Below, in pieces: positions 54,715 through 64,000 of a stretch of 64,000 bases of DNA. Position 1 is the first letter of the stretch. Each line of letters begins with the position of its first letter. Made by a program: the position numbers and the translations under genes. The stretch comes from Acheta domesticus. Lineage: Eukaryota > Arthropoda > Insecta > Orthoptera > Gryllidae. The stretch is from positions 75,561,397 through 75,625,396 of the forward strand of contig JAHLJT010008756.1 of NCBI GenBank assembly GCA_031308135.1, in the 5' to 3' direction. The notes below the pieces were generated by a model. It worked only from the letters and a program-made list of their open reading frames with translations, was not told the DNA's origin and did no database searches.

Positions 54715-56576
54715 ACTTTCCCGTATACGTACGTATATACGAAGTATAGGGAAAGTTATGTAATTCTGCGCGAAAAAATGGCCATTTTTTCCCGAAAAAA
54801 ATTCGTTGCCGGGCCATGATAATGCACAGAATGGCACGGACTCTCCCGTATTAGTTTTCTATTTTCATGGGTCTTCGCTCGCTATTCGGAATTGCCACAT
54901 ACTCTTTCTTGCCAGCTGCCATGTATCACCGCCAAAAGTACATTTTCTTTTCACTATCTTAATTATTCGGTTTCCTATTGGTAGATCGGAAATATTAATT
55001 TTACAATATTAAAAAACACAAAAACCTTGTCCTAATTGGCAATTTTCTTTTAAAAATTATGTGCCGTTTTGAAGAACATTGCGTTTTAGCGCTACTAATA
55101 ATGCGAAATTTGAAGCTCATTTTCACAGAAAATTTTTGAGTTTTCAAAATATCTTATATGAAGTTATTTGAAGCACTTACACTCACAAATATAATAATCT
55201 TTACAAATTGCTGGTAATGTGCATATTAAAGATGTGATATATCTTTCAAAAAACATTTACATTTTACATTTATATAATTTAAAAAAGAACAAAAAAACAA
55301 CTCAAAATAAACTTTACGTCATATTAAAGAGTGTAATTAGCACTACCCGTTACAAAAGTTTCAAGGAAAAATTTGCAGCCATATATAAGAAAATGGCGTT
55401 TGAGCGTTTCTGAAAATGCGGAATTTTTTTCACAGAAAACGGTTGTGTCTTCGAGAAACGTTACTTGACATTATTTAAATCTCGTGTACTCCTTAATATA
55501 ATAATGTCAACAAATCAAGGCTAATGTAAATATTAACGACGTGAGAGACAAGTAAAAAAATTACATTTTTCCAATTTTTGAAAAAACAAAAGAAAAGAGC
55601 AATATGGCGTTTTTGTCATCTCATAAAATACATTAGGAACTATACCTACCAAAAGTTTAAAGAAAAAATTTGGAGCGGTTTTTGAGAAAATCTTGTTTTT
55701 GTATTTTTTTTAAATTGCATATATTGCACGCAATATTGCGCGAAAACTACTACAATTTTCGAAAAAATGTACATGACCTTAATGAAAGAACTCACTTTCG
55801 ACAACAAATATTATTTAAAGGAGAAATCTCTATCTTCAATTTTGTAGTTCCAGAAAGACGCCGAAAAAATTTCAAACTTTTGCAATTTTCGAAAATTTAG
55901 GGTTATCTGTGAATATCGGACCTATGCCACCTTAATAAGTGTATTTTACTATGTTCTTACAAGAACTTTAAATAAAAAATTAGGAGCCGTTTTTGAGACA
56001 ATTTTGAAAATGTCCGGTGGGCTTCGTGTAAAATACCACAAATACCACAAATTTTACAGAATCTTTTTCAAAATCTCAAAGCTTCGACTAGAACCAGAAC
56101 GAAAGGGGGATATTCTTGGTTCTATTATATAAATGTAATTTTTTGACAGATCTCTGACATCTTTAATATGCTCATTACCAGCAATTTGTAAAGATTATTA
56201 TATTTGTGAGTGTAAGTGCTTCAAATAACGTCAAATAAAGTATTTTGAAAACTCAAACATTTTCTGTGAAAATGAACTTGAAGTTTAGCATTTTTAGTAG
56301 CGCTAAAACGCAATTTCCTTTAAAATGGCACATACTTTTTAAAAGAAAATGGCCAATAAGGGCTAGGTTTTTGTGTTCTTTAATATTCTAAAATTAATAT
56401 TTGCGTTCTACCAATAGGAAATCGAATAATTAAGATAGTGACAAGAAAATGTACTTTTGGTGGTGATAGATGGCAGCTGGCAAGAAAGGTAATGTGGCAA
56501 TTCCGAATAGCTAGCGAAGACTCAAGAAATAGAAAACGAATACGGGAAAGTCTGTGCCATTCTGTAGCACCACTAG
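54715..56576. repeat. W-family repeat, copy 11 (composite with inverted arms)
   Basis: It opens with a hairpin end (ACTTTCCCGTATACGTACGT..., 54715-54826) in minus orientation. At ATGCACAGAATGGCAC it switches to a plus-orientation copy lacking its first bases (54827 to about 56110), and then to a minus-orientation segment ending GTGCCATTCTGTAGCACCACTAG (about 56118-56576). The result is a fold-back layout with opposing arms. It starts 22 bp beyond the end of repeat X. Confidence 0.8.
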
Positions 56577-56639
56577 TTTAATTTGTCGCAGTTTCTCGAT
56601 GCCTAATCTCCATTTAATTCGATCTTTCCATCTATCTCC

Positions 56640-58130
56640 TCTAACACTGTAGCCGTCAGTTTTACTTTAGTTTTCTCTTTACTTTCTGCAAGATATTCCT
56701 TTATTACTTCTTTCTTCGGGTATGTACTCGTATACCTTCTTTGGCACTTTCTCGCTGTCTAACATTCTTAAATGACCATGTTTTTGTTTCTATTATTTCC
56801 AATATCAATTTTTCAGGTTTAATCATGTCCCTAATTGTTTGGTTTCGAATTCTTTCTTTTATAGAGCATCTTCGTCAATATTCCATTTCTGTAGCTTCAA
56901 CTATGGTTCTGTCCCTTTCACTCGCAGTCCATAATTCAGCTCCGCAAATAGGTTGTCGACGGTTGTTTTATAGAAGATATCTTTTGTCTTTCTTCTGACA
57001 TAAGTCAGAGTCCCATGTCATCATGTAATGTTCTAATAACCAGCATGCCTGAGTTTGTTTTGCTTAGAATGTTTACGCTGTCGTGAACATTATTCGTTCC
57101 AAATAATTGAATTCTTTTATAAATTTAATTCTAGCATTTTTTATTAAGTCCGGAGCACTTCCTCCAAATGCTATATATTTTATTTGAATTATATATCCAG
57201 TCCTCGCTTTTCATATTCTTCATTTGCCCATCATTGGCTATGATAATTTGATCGTCTGCATTCATTATGGTATACAAGAAACCAGTGGCGTAACGTCAGG
57301 GGACGCTGAGATGCTGAGCATCCCCGTATATAAGAACCTTAAATACTGTATTGATAATCTTACAAGTGGTCTGTTGAGTGAAACACGTTTTGTATTAATT
57401 TTAAATTGATTTCCTATGATTGAATTCGGCGGGCTGTTGAAGCTGGCCTCTGATTGCTTGAAAGCTAAAATACTTCAGCGTCTGCCGCCAGATTGCGACG
57501 AGCAATGACGCATGCGCAGATGGCGAGGTTCCCCTCTCCCCTCTTCACCCCTGGCCCAGAGAAACCCGACTGCTTTACGCTAGCGTCTACTGCGGAAAGA
57601 ACCTCGTTTGTGCACGAGAGCGCAGCACACTTCAGGCGTTCAGTAAATTATCTTTCTCTCTCTCACTTGGGAGTCCCCGCTTGGTCATGGGTACAAACTG
57701 TAGAAATAGTGCCTGACTACTATTTCTTAATTAATATCCAAGAAATTGTATTATCTCTTAAATAGATTACATATTATTTAAGTCTGCAATGTATAAATTA
57801 ACAAATGGTCTTATTGCCATTCGCGTATAAGAATTAAAGCTGAGCCATTGTATAATTTGCTTTCAAGACATCGGCAGCCTTGACTGCTGTGAGGATTTTG
57901 TGGGAAGCGCCTACACCGTCGTAAGCAATCGAGATCGTGGAAGTAGTCTCAGTGTATCTGCCTTGTGTTGCGTTCGCCTGTTAGATGAAGTAGTTGATAG
58001 TGACATTTTGTGTGTTATTGTTGAGCATCCCCAAACGTGTGAGTCACGCTACGCCACTGCAAGAAACCCCTTCCATTAGGCATCCCCCCACATTCATTTC
58101 CAGGCAACTTTGTCTTAGACATTTATTTAT
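56640..58130 (-). pseudogene. Decayed LINE (reverse transcriptase to C-terminus), split by hAT-3
   Basis: On the minus strand: ADDQIIIANDGQMKNM (reverse-transcriptase motif C, about 57230-57260), IKFIKEFNYLERI (FKYLG-like block), then PICGAELWTASERDRTIVEA (CGAELW block), IKERIRNQTIRDMI and KNVRQRESAK toward 56700. Upstream of the hAT insertion, about 58090-58120, a trace KCLRQSCL recalls the LRQGCPL motif. Several stops and shifts show it is dead. The order and wording resemble LINEs whose C-terminal tail reads RIRNxxIRxxL...HVxRM. Confidence 0.7.
57283..58059. mobile_element. 777-bp hAT-like non-autonomous element (hAT-3)
   Basis: The left end CAGTGGCGTAACGTCAGG and the right end, reverse-complemented CAGTGGCGTAGCGTGACT, form the terminal inverted repeat. 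CAAGAAAC flanks both sides (57275-57282 and 58060-58067), a perfect 8-bp duplication. GAGCATCCCC occurs near both ends. The 90-codon open frame inside (57493-57765) has no motif. The element interrupts a dead LINE. Confidence 0.9.
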
Positions 58131-58854
58131 TCCAATTGCTGAGGAACTAATAGACTTTACTTAAACGCAGCTCTAGCATTCTGCATGTAAATATTTCATA
58201 CATTAGTTTGTCGTTTTCCATTTGACATACTTATACCTTGAAGTACATACCATTGGTATTTACACCTTACAAAAGTATTCTGAAGCTTGCAAACGTCAAA
58301 TACATTTGTTTTACAGACACTTTTCTTGTCTCGATTTACTTAAACTACTTGTTTACAAATTACTCGAACTTAACGATAAATGTTATGAACCAAAATTTGC
58401 ACCCCTACATACCTTGTTTTCTAGGCCCTATATAAAACTTTGGATTTTGTTTGCTGGTTCTCAACCACGTATTCTCTTACTGATGACAAGGATACTCTTA
58501 TAGTGCAGTAGATAAGTCATTTTGCCTCGCAAAAGATGGCATAAATGATTTTATTTTTTTATTTTGTTTATATTGTTATTCGTAAGAAAACCCAACGTTT
58601 CCCACCTCGAAATGCTTCGGGAAAAGTGTTGGTAGCCAAGAAACAAAAACAATTTCGGGCATTTTTTGGTGTTTCCGTAAAAACTTTTCAATAGTTCATC
58701 TAAGCGCAAAAATATACAATTTAAAACGCCATACAATTCTCTACAAATTTGCTTTATAAATTATGTTTCTCAAGTAAACAGTAACAGAGCTACAAGATTT
58801 TAGAATTTAACCAACTTATCCTTTTTATTCTCAATGGCTTAGGTCTCATCTTAG
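58131..58854. other. Non-genic stretch, nothing recognised
   Basis: AT-rich sequence without supported genes or delimited repeats; two overlapping open frames at 58222-58503 have no motif. Confidence 0.4.
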
Positions 58855-59830
58855 TGGAAAACTTTGATTTTTTGAAAATTGAAAAAAATTTCGAAATATT
58901 ATTTGGCGTCTTCCTCCAACTACAAAATTACAGATAGATATTTTTCCTTCAAATACAGTTTGTTCTTCATAGTGAGTTCTTTATTTAAGGTCATGTACAT
59001 TTTGTTTTGAAAATTTGAAGTTTTCGCGAAATACTGCGTGCATAAAGTGCAGTTTTAAAAAAATGCAAAAACGAGGATTTTCTCAAAAACTGCTCCAATT
59101 TTTTTATTTAAACTTTTGGTAGGGATAGTGCTAAATGTACTCTATTAGGTGACAAACACCACATTGCTCTCATCTTTCGTTTTTTCAAAAACTGCAAAAA
59201 TGTAATTTTTTTTACTTATCTCTCACGTCGTTAATATTTACATTCGCGGCGATTCGATGTCATTATAATATTAATGAGTACATGTGCTTTAAATAACTTT
59301 AAGTAGAGTTTCTCGAGAACTCAGCCGTTTTTTATGAAAACTAGCTCAAAATTCCGCGCTTTTCAGGAACGCTCAAACGCCATTTTTTCATAAATAGCTG
59401 CAAATTTTTTCTTCAAACTTTTGGAACGGATAGTGCTAATTTCACTCTTTAATTTGACGTCAAGTTCAATTGGGGTATTTTTTTTGTTTTTGTTTTTTTC
59501 AAAAATTACACTGATGTATTTTTTTCGAAAGTTCTGTCACACCTTTTATATGCATATGTTTGCCTTTTATATGCACCTTTTATATACATTGATTCAAAAG
59601 TAAATTGATATTAAAAACAGTTTATCATAAAATGTCTCTTGATGCAATACCAACGCGTTTGTTGGGCCCTACAAACGCCCTAGTTTACTAATCCCTGGTC
59701 CTCCCTCTGGGTGCATTCATCATCGGCCCGGAGAACACGTCACGTGTGCGTTAGTGTTTTTCTACCGAAAATTCACCGTTTTTTTTTCGCGCAGCATTAC
59801 ATTGCTTTCTTTATACCCCGTAACGAAAAG
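58855..59830. repeat. W-family repeat, copy 12 (rearranged)
   Basis: 58855 to about 59510 is the family interior in minus orientation (GCGTCTTCCTCCAACTACAA and CTCACGTCGTTAATATTTAC blocks). After an unrelated 240-bp stretch, 59757-59830 is a hairpin end in plus orientation (CGCGCAGCATTACATTGC through GAAAAGTAAAAA). The two parts point in opposite directions, so this copy is rearranged or two copies have met. Confidence 0.65.
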
Positions 59831-60241
59831 TAAAAATTGAGCAGTTTTTTTCCATATTCAAATTACAGATTCGCATACATGGTTTCATTATAGGTTATTT
59901 TGATTGCATCGGGCCAATGTTTTTTATTTAGCATCTTGGGGTCACTGTCGAACATTGCCGCCTAGCTAACGATATATCCTGTCCCTGGACCTAATATAAT
60001 TACATCGCTTAGGGGTTATGAGAGACATGTGGCGATCATGACGTATTCCACTCACCGTCCGCCTGCCTGAGTTATACGGTATATTCGTCACTCAGCTTCA
60101 GAAATTGTGACGATTTTAAAGGAAAGCTACAGCTCTAATTTTGCCTCGACCGGGAAACGAAAGGTCAAATACATCAGGTTCTGTAATCAAACCAGATATG
60201 TATCTTTTAGAGTTTAGCTGCGGCACATAGAGGAGCGGATG

Positions 60242-60474
60242 CAGCCGATTATTTGGGATGGGGGATGGGCATCATAGATTTTTGTGAAATAATAAATATA
60301 ATTATTTTTATATTGTATATTAATTTTAAAACGTATATACGATACTATAAAATAATATTTTTTCATAATTACATAAATTTAACATAAATATATATTAAAT
60401 CAATTGTGCCAAATAAAGGAAGGTAAAAACGAGAACTCCACGCCATTTAGGAGGAGAGCATTTCCCCTACGCCA
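60242..60474. repeat. Relative of the 6075-6335 MITE
   Basis: It shares GGGGGATGGGCATCATAG near the left, a TCAATTGTGCCAAATAAAGG block and a right part ending TTTCCCCTACGCC. The left end CAGCCGATTATTT is a decayed form of CAGAGGCGATCATTT. The flanks give no clear duplication. Confidence 0.6.
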
Positions 60475-60973
60475 AGGGGTACATAAAAATAAAAACAATT
60501 TTCATATTGTGCGACAACAACCGTCCAAACCGTCCAATAGTATTATCGTCCAAACCAAGCAAACTAGGCTTCGTCGTTACTAAACATGGTCCCCTAATAA
60601 TAGAAAGCGACGTCTTGCCTCTTAAGCTATTTCACTAATGTGTATTTCATTTCGCCTTCGGAAAATCACCTGCCTCGTTGCTGTTTATATTCCTGTTGCT
60701 AAGAATTCCGAAAGTGCCAGATCCTTTCAGAATCGAGAATAGGGACATTATCAAATCATGCTTTGTTCTCTTAAGTTGCGGGCAACATAAAGCCTAGCGT
60801 TATCGTGCAGCAACCTCATTCATCATGTAAGAAGGCCGGGCGATGGACGTCTACAGAACAAGATTTTCCAGTGACGAGCAAATTCAAGACGAACTAGTGA
60901 TAAATGGCTTCCTTAGCATTACATCACCACCTTTCATGGTTAGGGCACGGCTCTTCTCATTTAACTCTTAAAA

Positions 60974-61665
60974 CTAGTGGCGCTAAAACAGCACGTACTT
61001 TCTCGCTCGTATTTTCATGGAAAATTATGCAAAAAGTACTCAAATTTTTGAAAAACTGTACATGACCTTATTTAAAAATCTATCTTTAAGGAATAGATTT
61101 CATAAGGGAAAAAATCACTCTTTAATGTTTTAGTTGTAGGAAGACTCCGAAAAAAATTTTAACTTTTGCAATTTTCGAAAATCAGAGTTTTCAACGAGCA
61201 TGAAACCTGCACCATTCTCTTAAACGTTCATTACACTATCCAACAACATAATTTCATCAAAATAATGGAGCCACTTTTTTTAAATTTGGAAAATGTCCCA
61301 GAGGTTTCGAGTAAAGTACTCTCCAAAATTAAAATATGGCTTTCAAATTCAAGGGACCGCGACATCAGCCAGATCGATAGGAAAATAGCAATATTGGAAA
61401 AAAATCGGTTGAACGGTATAGTAGCTAGCGTTGTTCACGGACAGACAGACGTTTTGCAGTCATTCGACTTTTTGCTAGCAAGGACCCACAAAACACGGAT
61501 TCTGTCTACACCACGTGTGAGAGGATTTTTTTCTAATTTTCCGAACTGGATTTTTACACTTTTTCGTTACGAGGGTTATGTAATATGAATTTTTCTGCCG
61601 AAAATTCGCGGCGTTTTCGTGCAGCATTACATAACTTTCCACTGCGGAAGCGGTAGCGGGAAAGT
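60974..61665 (+). repeat. W-family repeat, copy 13 (beta type, short)
   Basis: It starts CTAGTGGCGCTAAAACAGCA, then CGTACTTTCTCGC, and ends ACTTTCCACTGCGGAAGCGG then AGCGGGAAAGT. It has the same 0.7-kb layout as copy 7. It is directly followed by a miniature copy. Confidence 0.85.
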
Positions 61666-61667
61666 AA

Positions 61668-61792
61668 CTAGTGATGCTACAACACCACGTACTTTCTCGC
61701 AATACTTTTAATGACTATGTAATATTATGCAATATTTCGTCGTTTTTCGCACAGCATTACATAACTTTCTCTCTACTCCGTAGCGAGAAAGT
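61668..61792 (+). repeat. Miniature 125-bp W element
   Basis: It contains essentially only the two ends: CTAGTGATGCTACAACACCA, CGTACTTTCTCGC, a short middle, and the terminal hairpin ACTTTCTCTCTAC-TCC-GTAGCGAGAAAGT. It follows copy 13 with only AA between them. It gives the best view of the minimal ends of the family. Confidence 0.85.
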
Positions 61793-62690
61793 AAATATGT
61801 ATTACATTCTGTTAGATTGTGTTGAAAATTAAAGAACAATGCCCTAAAACTATGTTTTATCTTGACCTGTTCTGTTCGTTCATCTTCAAAGACAAATAGG
61901 TAAATTTGCGGTGCCCTGATTGCTTAAGTCAACTAACGGATGTAAACAGACATCTTTCAATAAATTGCGAATTTCAGATAGCCTGCATTTTTTCATCGCG
62001 TTTTTTAATAAAACTCGATGAAGAGAAAATTTTAATCAAGTAATTACATTGTGCATATATTTATTTCTTAAACAGAAGTTTTGATGTGTATTTTTCTAAT
62101 GTTCTAACTAATTGTACACTAACTTCACGGCAACCTTCTTCACTTGGAGGAATTACAAAAATATTTGGGAGTCCCAAAGACAGCAGCAGCAAAATTAGCC
62201 AATGTTTGTGAAGTAAATGCGAGAAATGTCTACTATTATTGAAAACGCCCCAGTTTATTTTGACATTAATGATTTTCGAAATAAACAGTCACTGAAGAAG
62301 TATACTAAGTATATATTCCACATTCAAGGATACCAGATGCAACGTTGGTGACAATATGTACAATTAGCTGTGCCCTTGCTAATATCCCACAGTTTGTGCA
62401 TCCTTGTTTTAAAGTAAAAATAGACTCATCTGGATCCCAAATTTGATCGGCCAGTTCCTTAATTAGACACTGTTATAAGCCCATCATGACGGGCCTTTTG
62501 ATGGGTCAATTACATTTTATTTAGATTTCGAGTTTCTGCTCGCTTCTGCTCGTTTATTACTATTTATGCATTCTACGGGATGGAGGTAAAGAGAAGAGCT
62601 AACTTTCCAAAAATGTAACGAAAAGTTTAAAAGGATATCAATTTGTAGAAGATTGGAATAAACTCGGGCTCCACCGAATCCCGTATGTTT
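61793..62690. other. Non-genic stretch with short coding-like islands, nothing called
   Basis: A 34-codon island near 62137-62245 (LEELQKYLGVPKTAAAKLAN) and a minus-strand island near 62320-62465 (ELADQIWDPDESIFTLKQGC) look coding-like but are short, in opposite strands, and have no motif or splice context that I can support. They may be remains of a repeat-encoded protein. Confidence 0.3.
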
Positions 62691-62696
62691 CCTCTA

Positions 62697-62840
62697 AATA
62701 TTCCTCACATGTTACGTACCCTGTGTTCTAAGCAAGTTCCTCAAATGTTCTCTCATGATTCCTTAATGTGTGTTCATCACATGTTTCCGGCTCATAAGAC
62801 GCACATGTTCATTGCATGTTCCATTGTATAATCTCTCACA
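62697..62840. repeat. Cluster of CACATGTT words
   Basis: About seven CAYATGTT or near variants occur in some 145 bp, including TCACATGTTACG twice (62707 and 62831 regions). It looks like a decayed short tandem repeat just before the LINE insertion. Confidence 0.5.
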
Positions 62841-62855
62841 TGTTACGAAGTATTT

Positions 62856-63919
62856 GTATAAATGGGGGAAGAGTGGATGCAATAGTTATTGATTTTGCCA
62901 AAGCGTTTGATGTAGTACCGCATGACATACTAATATTGAAACTTATTGATGCTAAAATTGACAGGCGGGTAATAGCATGGATAAGTGAATTTCTTCGCGA
63001 TAGAAATCAAAAGGTTAGAATTGGACAGCATTTATCAGAAAAGGGTAACATTACTTCCGGAGTCCCTCAGGGCAGTGTCATTGGCCCACTGTTATTTCTT
63101 ATCTTTGTAAATGATATATCGCAAAATATAACGTCAAAAATTCGACTCTTTGCCGACGACTGTATATTATATAGGGAAATTACAGAACAGCACGATATGA
63201 TTCAACTACAGGAAGATTTAAATAAGATTAATGATTGGGCAAGAGCTAATAAAATGACTGTAAATGGAAATAAAAGTAAAGCGATCACATTTTGTAGGGC
63301 CAGAGACTTTCATACATTGCCTTATCAGCTAGGTAATGACGTAGTTCCGCGAGTCTCAAACTGTAAATACCTTGGCATCCTCCTGGATAGCAAGTTGGGA
63401 TGGGAGAAACAAACTAACTACGTAGTGGGTAAAGCTTGGAGGTCTTTGCATTTCGTCATGAGAAATCTTAAAAAATGCAATACGAAAGCAAAAGAAATCG
63501 CGTATACCTCGCTTGTTAGGCCTGTAATGGAATATGGAGCTAGTTGTTGGGATCCGTACAGAATAGGACTTAAGAAGAGCTTAGAGAGGATACAAAACAG
63601 AGCGGCAAAATACACTTTTCGGAAGAACATACCTGCACGTTGGGAATCGTTAGAACATCGGAGAAAAAGGGCTCGACTTTGCGTAATGTATAAATCTTAC
63701 ACTGGTGGCCCTGCATGGCAGGAAATACGGGGAAGGCTAGATAAACCGGATTATTTTAATAGATTTGATCATAAATATAAAATTAGAACTAGAATTCAAA
63801 GAACGGACGTAGGCAAATTCTCCTTTGTAAACAGAACAATCGTAGATTGGAACGATTTGCCTGCGACAGTTTTTGAGCCCTTTCCTTGCTCAGCGCGTGG
63901 TTTTAGAAAAAAAGTATAG
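62856..63919 (+). pseudogene. LINE reverse transcriptase, C-terminal portion
   Basis: The frame is open through 63919; an ATG at 62816 lies in the flank and is not the real start. Motif A is VIDFAKAFDVVPHD, motif B SGVPQGSVIGPLLFLIFVND, motif C RLFADDCILY (D114 and D115 when counted from the 62816 ATG), followed by NCKYLGILLD and the C-terminal RIQNRAAKYTF...WNDLPATVF block shared by CR1/jockey LINE tails. Copying of LINE RNA at a nicked target is the family role. No stop or frameshift is seen in the retained part; it is 5'-truncated and thus non-autonomous. Confidence 0.85.
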
Positions 63920-63973
63920 GAAATTAATCAATAGGGTGAAAAGTGCAGTGAAGTGAAGTGAAGTGAAGTGAAA
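62856..63973 (+). mobile_element. 5'-truncated CR1/jockey-type LINE
   Basis: It begins within the reverse transcriptase just before motif A, at about 62856, and ends in a (GTGAA)n tail at 63946-63973. A simple-sequence 3' tail and 5' truncation are usual in CR1-like LINEs. The retained frame is intact, so the insertion is fairly young. It lacks the finger region of the polymerase and the upstream endonuclease and could not move by itself. Confidence 0.85.
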
Positions 63974-64000
63974 GATGCGATTATGGGTAGTAAACTAAAA

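Noticed and set aside
59640..59756. GC-rich block between the two parts of W copy 12 as a gene fragment
   Set aside because: No sustained open frame or motif in either strand.

Overview
The window is eukaryotic nuclear DNA, almost certainly from an arthropod and most likely an insect with a large, repeat-rich, AT-rich genome. The reasons are a single-domain peritrophin-A (chitin-binding) gene, intron-rich housekeeping genes with GT-AG introns, hAT, Tc1 and non-LTR elements, and many noncoding dispersed repeats. The order cannot be fixed from sequence alone. There are no operons, CRISPR arrays or prokaryotic signals.

Three host genes can be assembled exon by exon. (1) 4403-8571 (+): a three-exon secreted chitin-binding peptide of 84 residues, with a TATA box. 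(2) 25344-32300 (-): a complete ten-exon protein disulfide isomerase of 496 residues with two CGHC active sites and a KDEL terminus. (3) 32759-36793 (+): a seven-exon ZNHIT2-like protein of 360 residues with a full HIT zinc finger. Genes 2 and 3 are head to head across about 458 bp and probably share a bidirectional promoter. Two more gene-like pieces have splice signals but no recognisable product: 43947-44362, and an open GC-rich segment at 46039-46395.

Most of the rest is mobile DNA. Several hAT-like non-autonomous elements can be delimited by terminal inverted repeats and, for three of them, by good 8-bp target-site duplications (15367-18200, 2627-3940, 57283-58059). The first two each carry a long internal GC-rich minisatellite. 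A four-level nest lies at 48.8-54.7 kb: repeat X holds a 875-bp element with a 4-bp duplication, and in its (TAA)n tract a nearly full-length Dong/R4-like retrotransposon. A second, uninterrupted copy of X at 45.6-46.7 kb serves as the empty-site reference. Other remains are a 5'-truncated CR1/jockey-type LINE at the right edge, two decayed LINE fragments (37.7 and 56.6-58.1 kb), a Tc1 transposase relic (46.8-47.1 kb) and a decayed multicopy-family pseudogene (39.8-41.7 kb).

The dominant unexplained feature is a noncoding repeat, here called W. It has about a dozen copies in both orientations, one terminal hairpin, a matching inverted motif near the other end, and internal units of about 300 bp. 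Copies sit in intergenic DNA, in an intron of the ZNHIT2-like gene and inside other repeats, and together take up about a sixth of the window. W and the minisatellite-bearing hAT elements are the best candidates for undescribed biology here.
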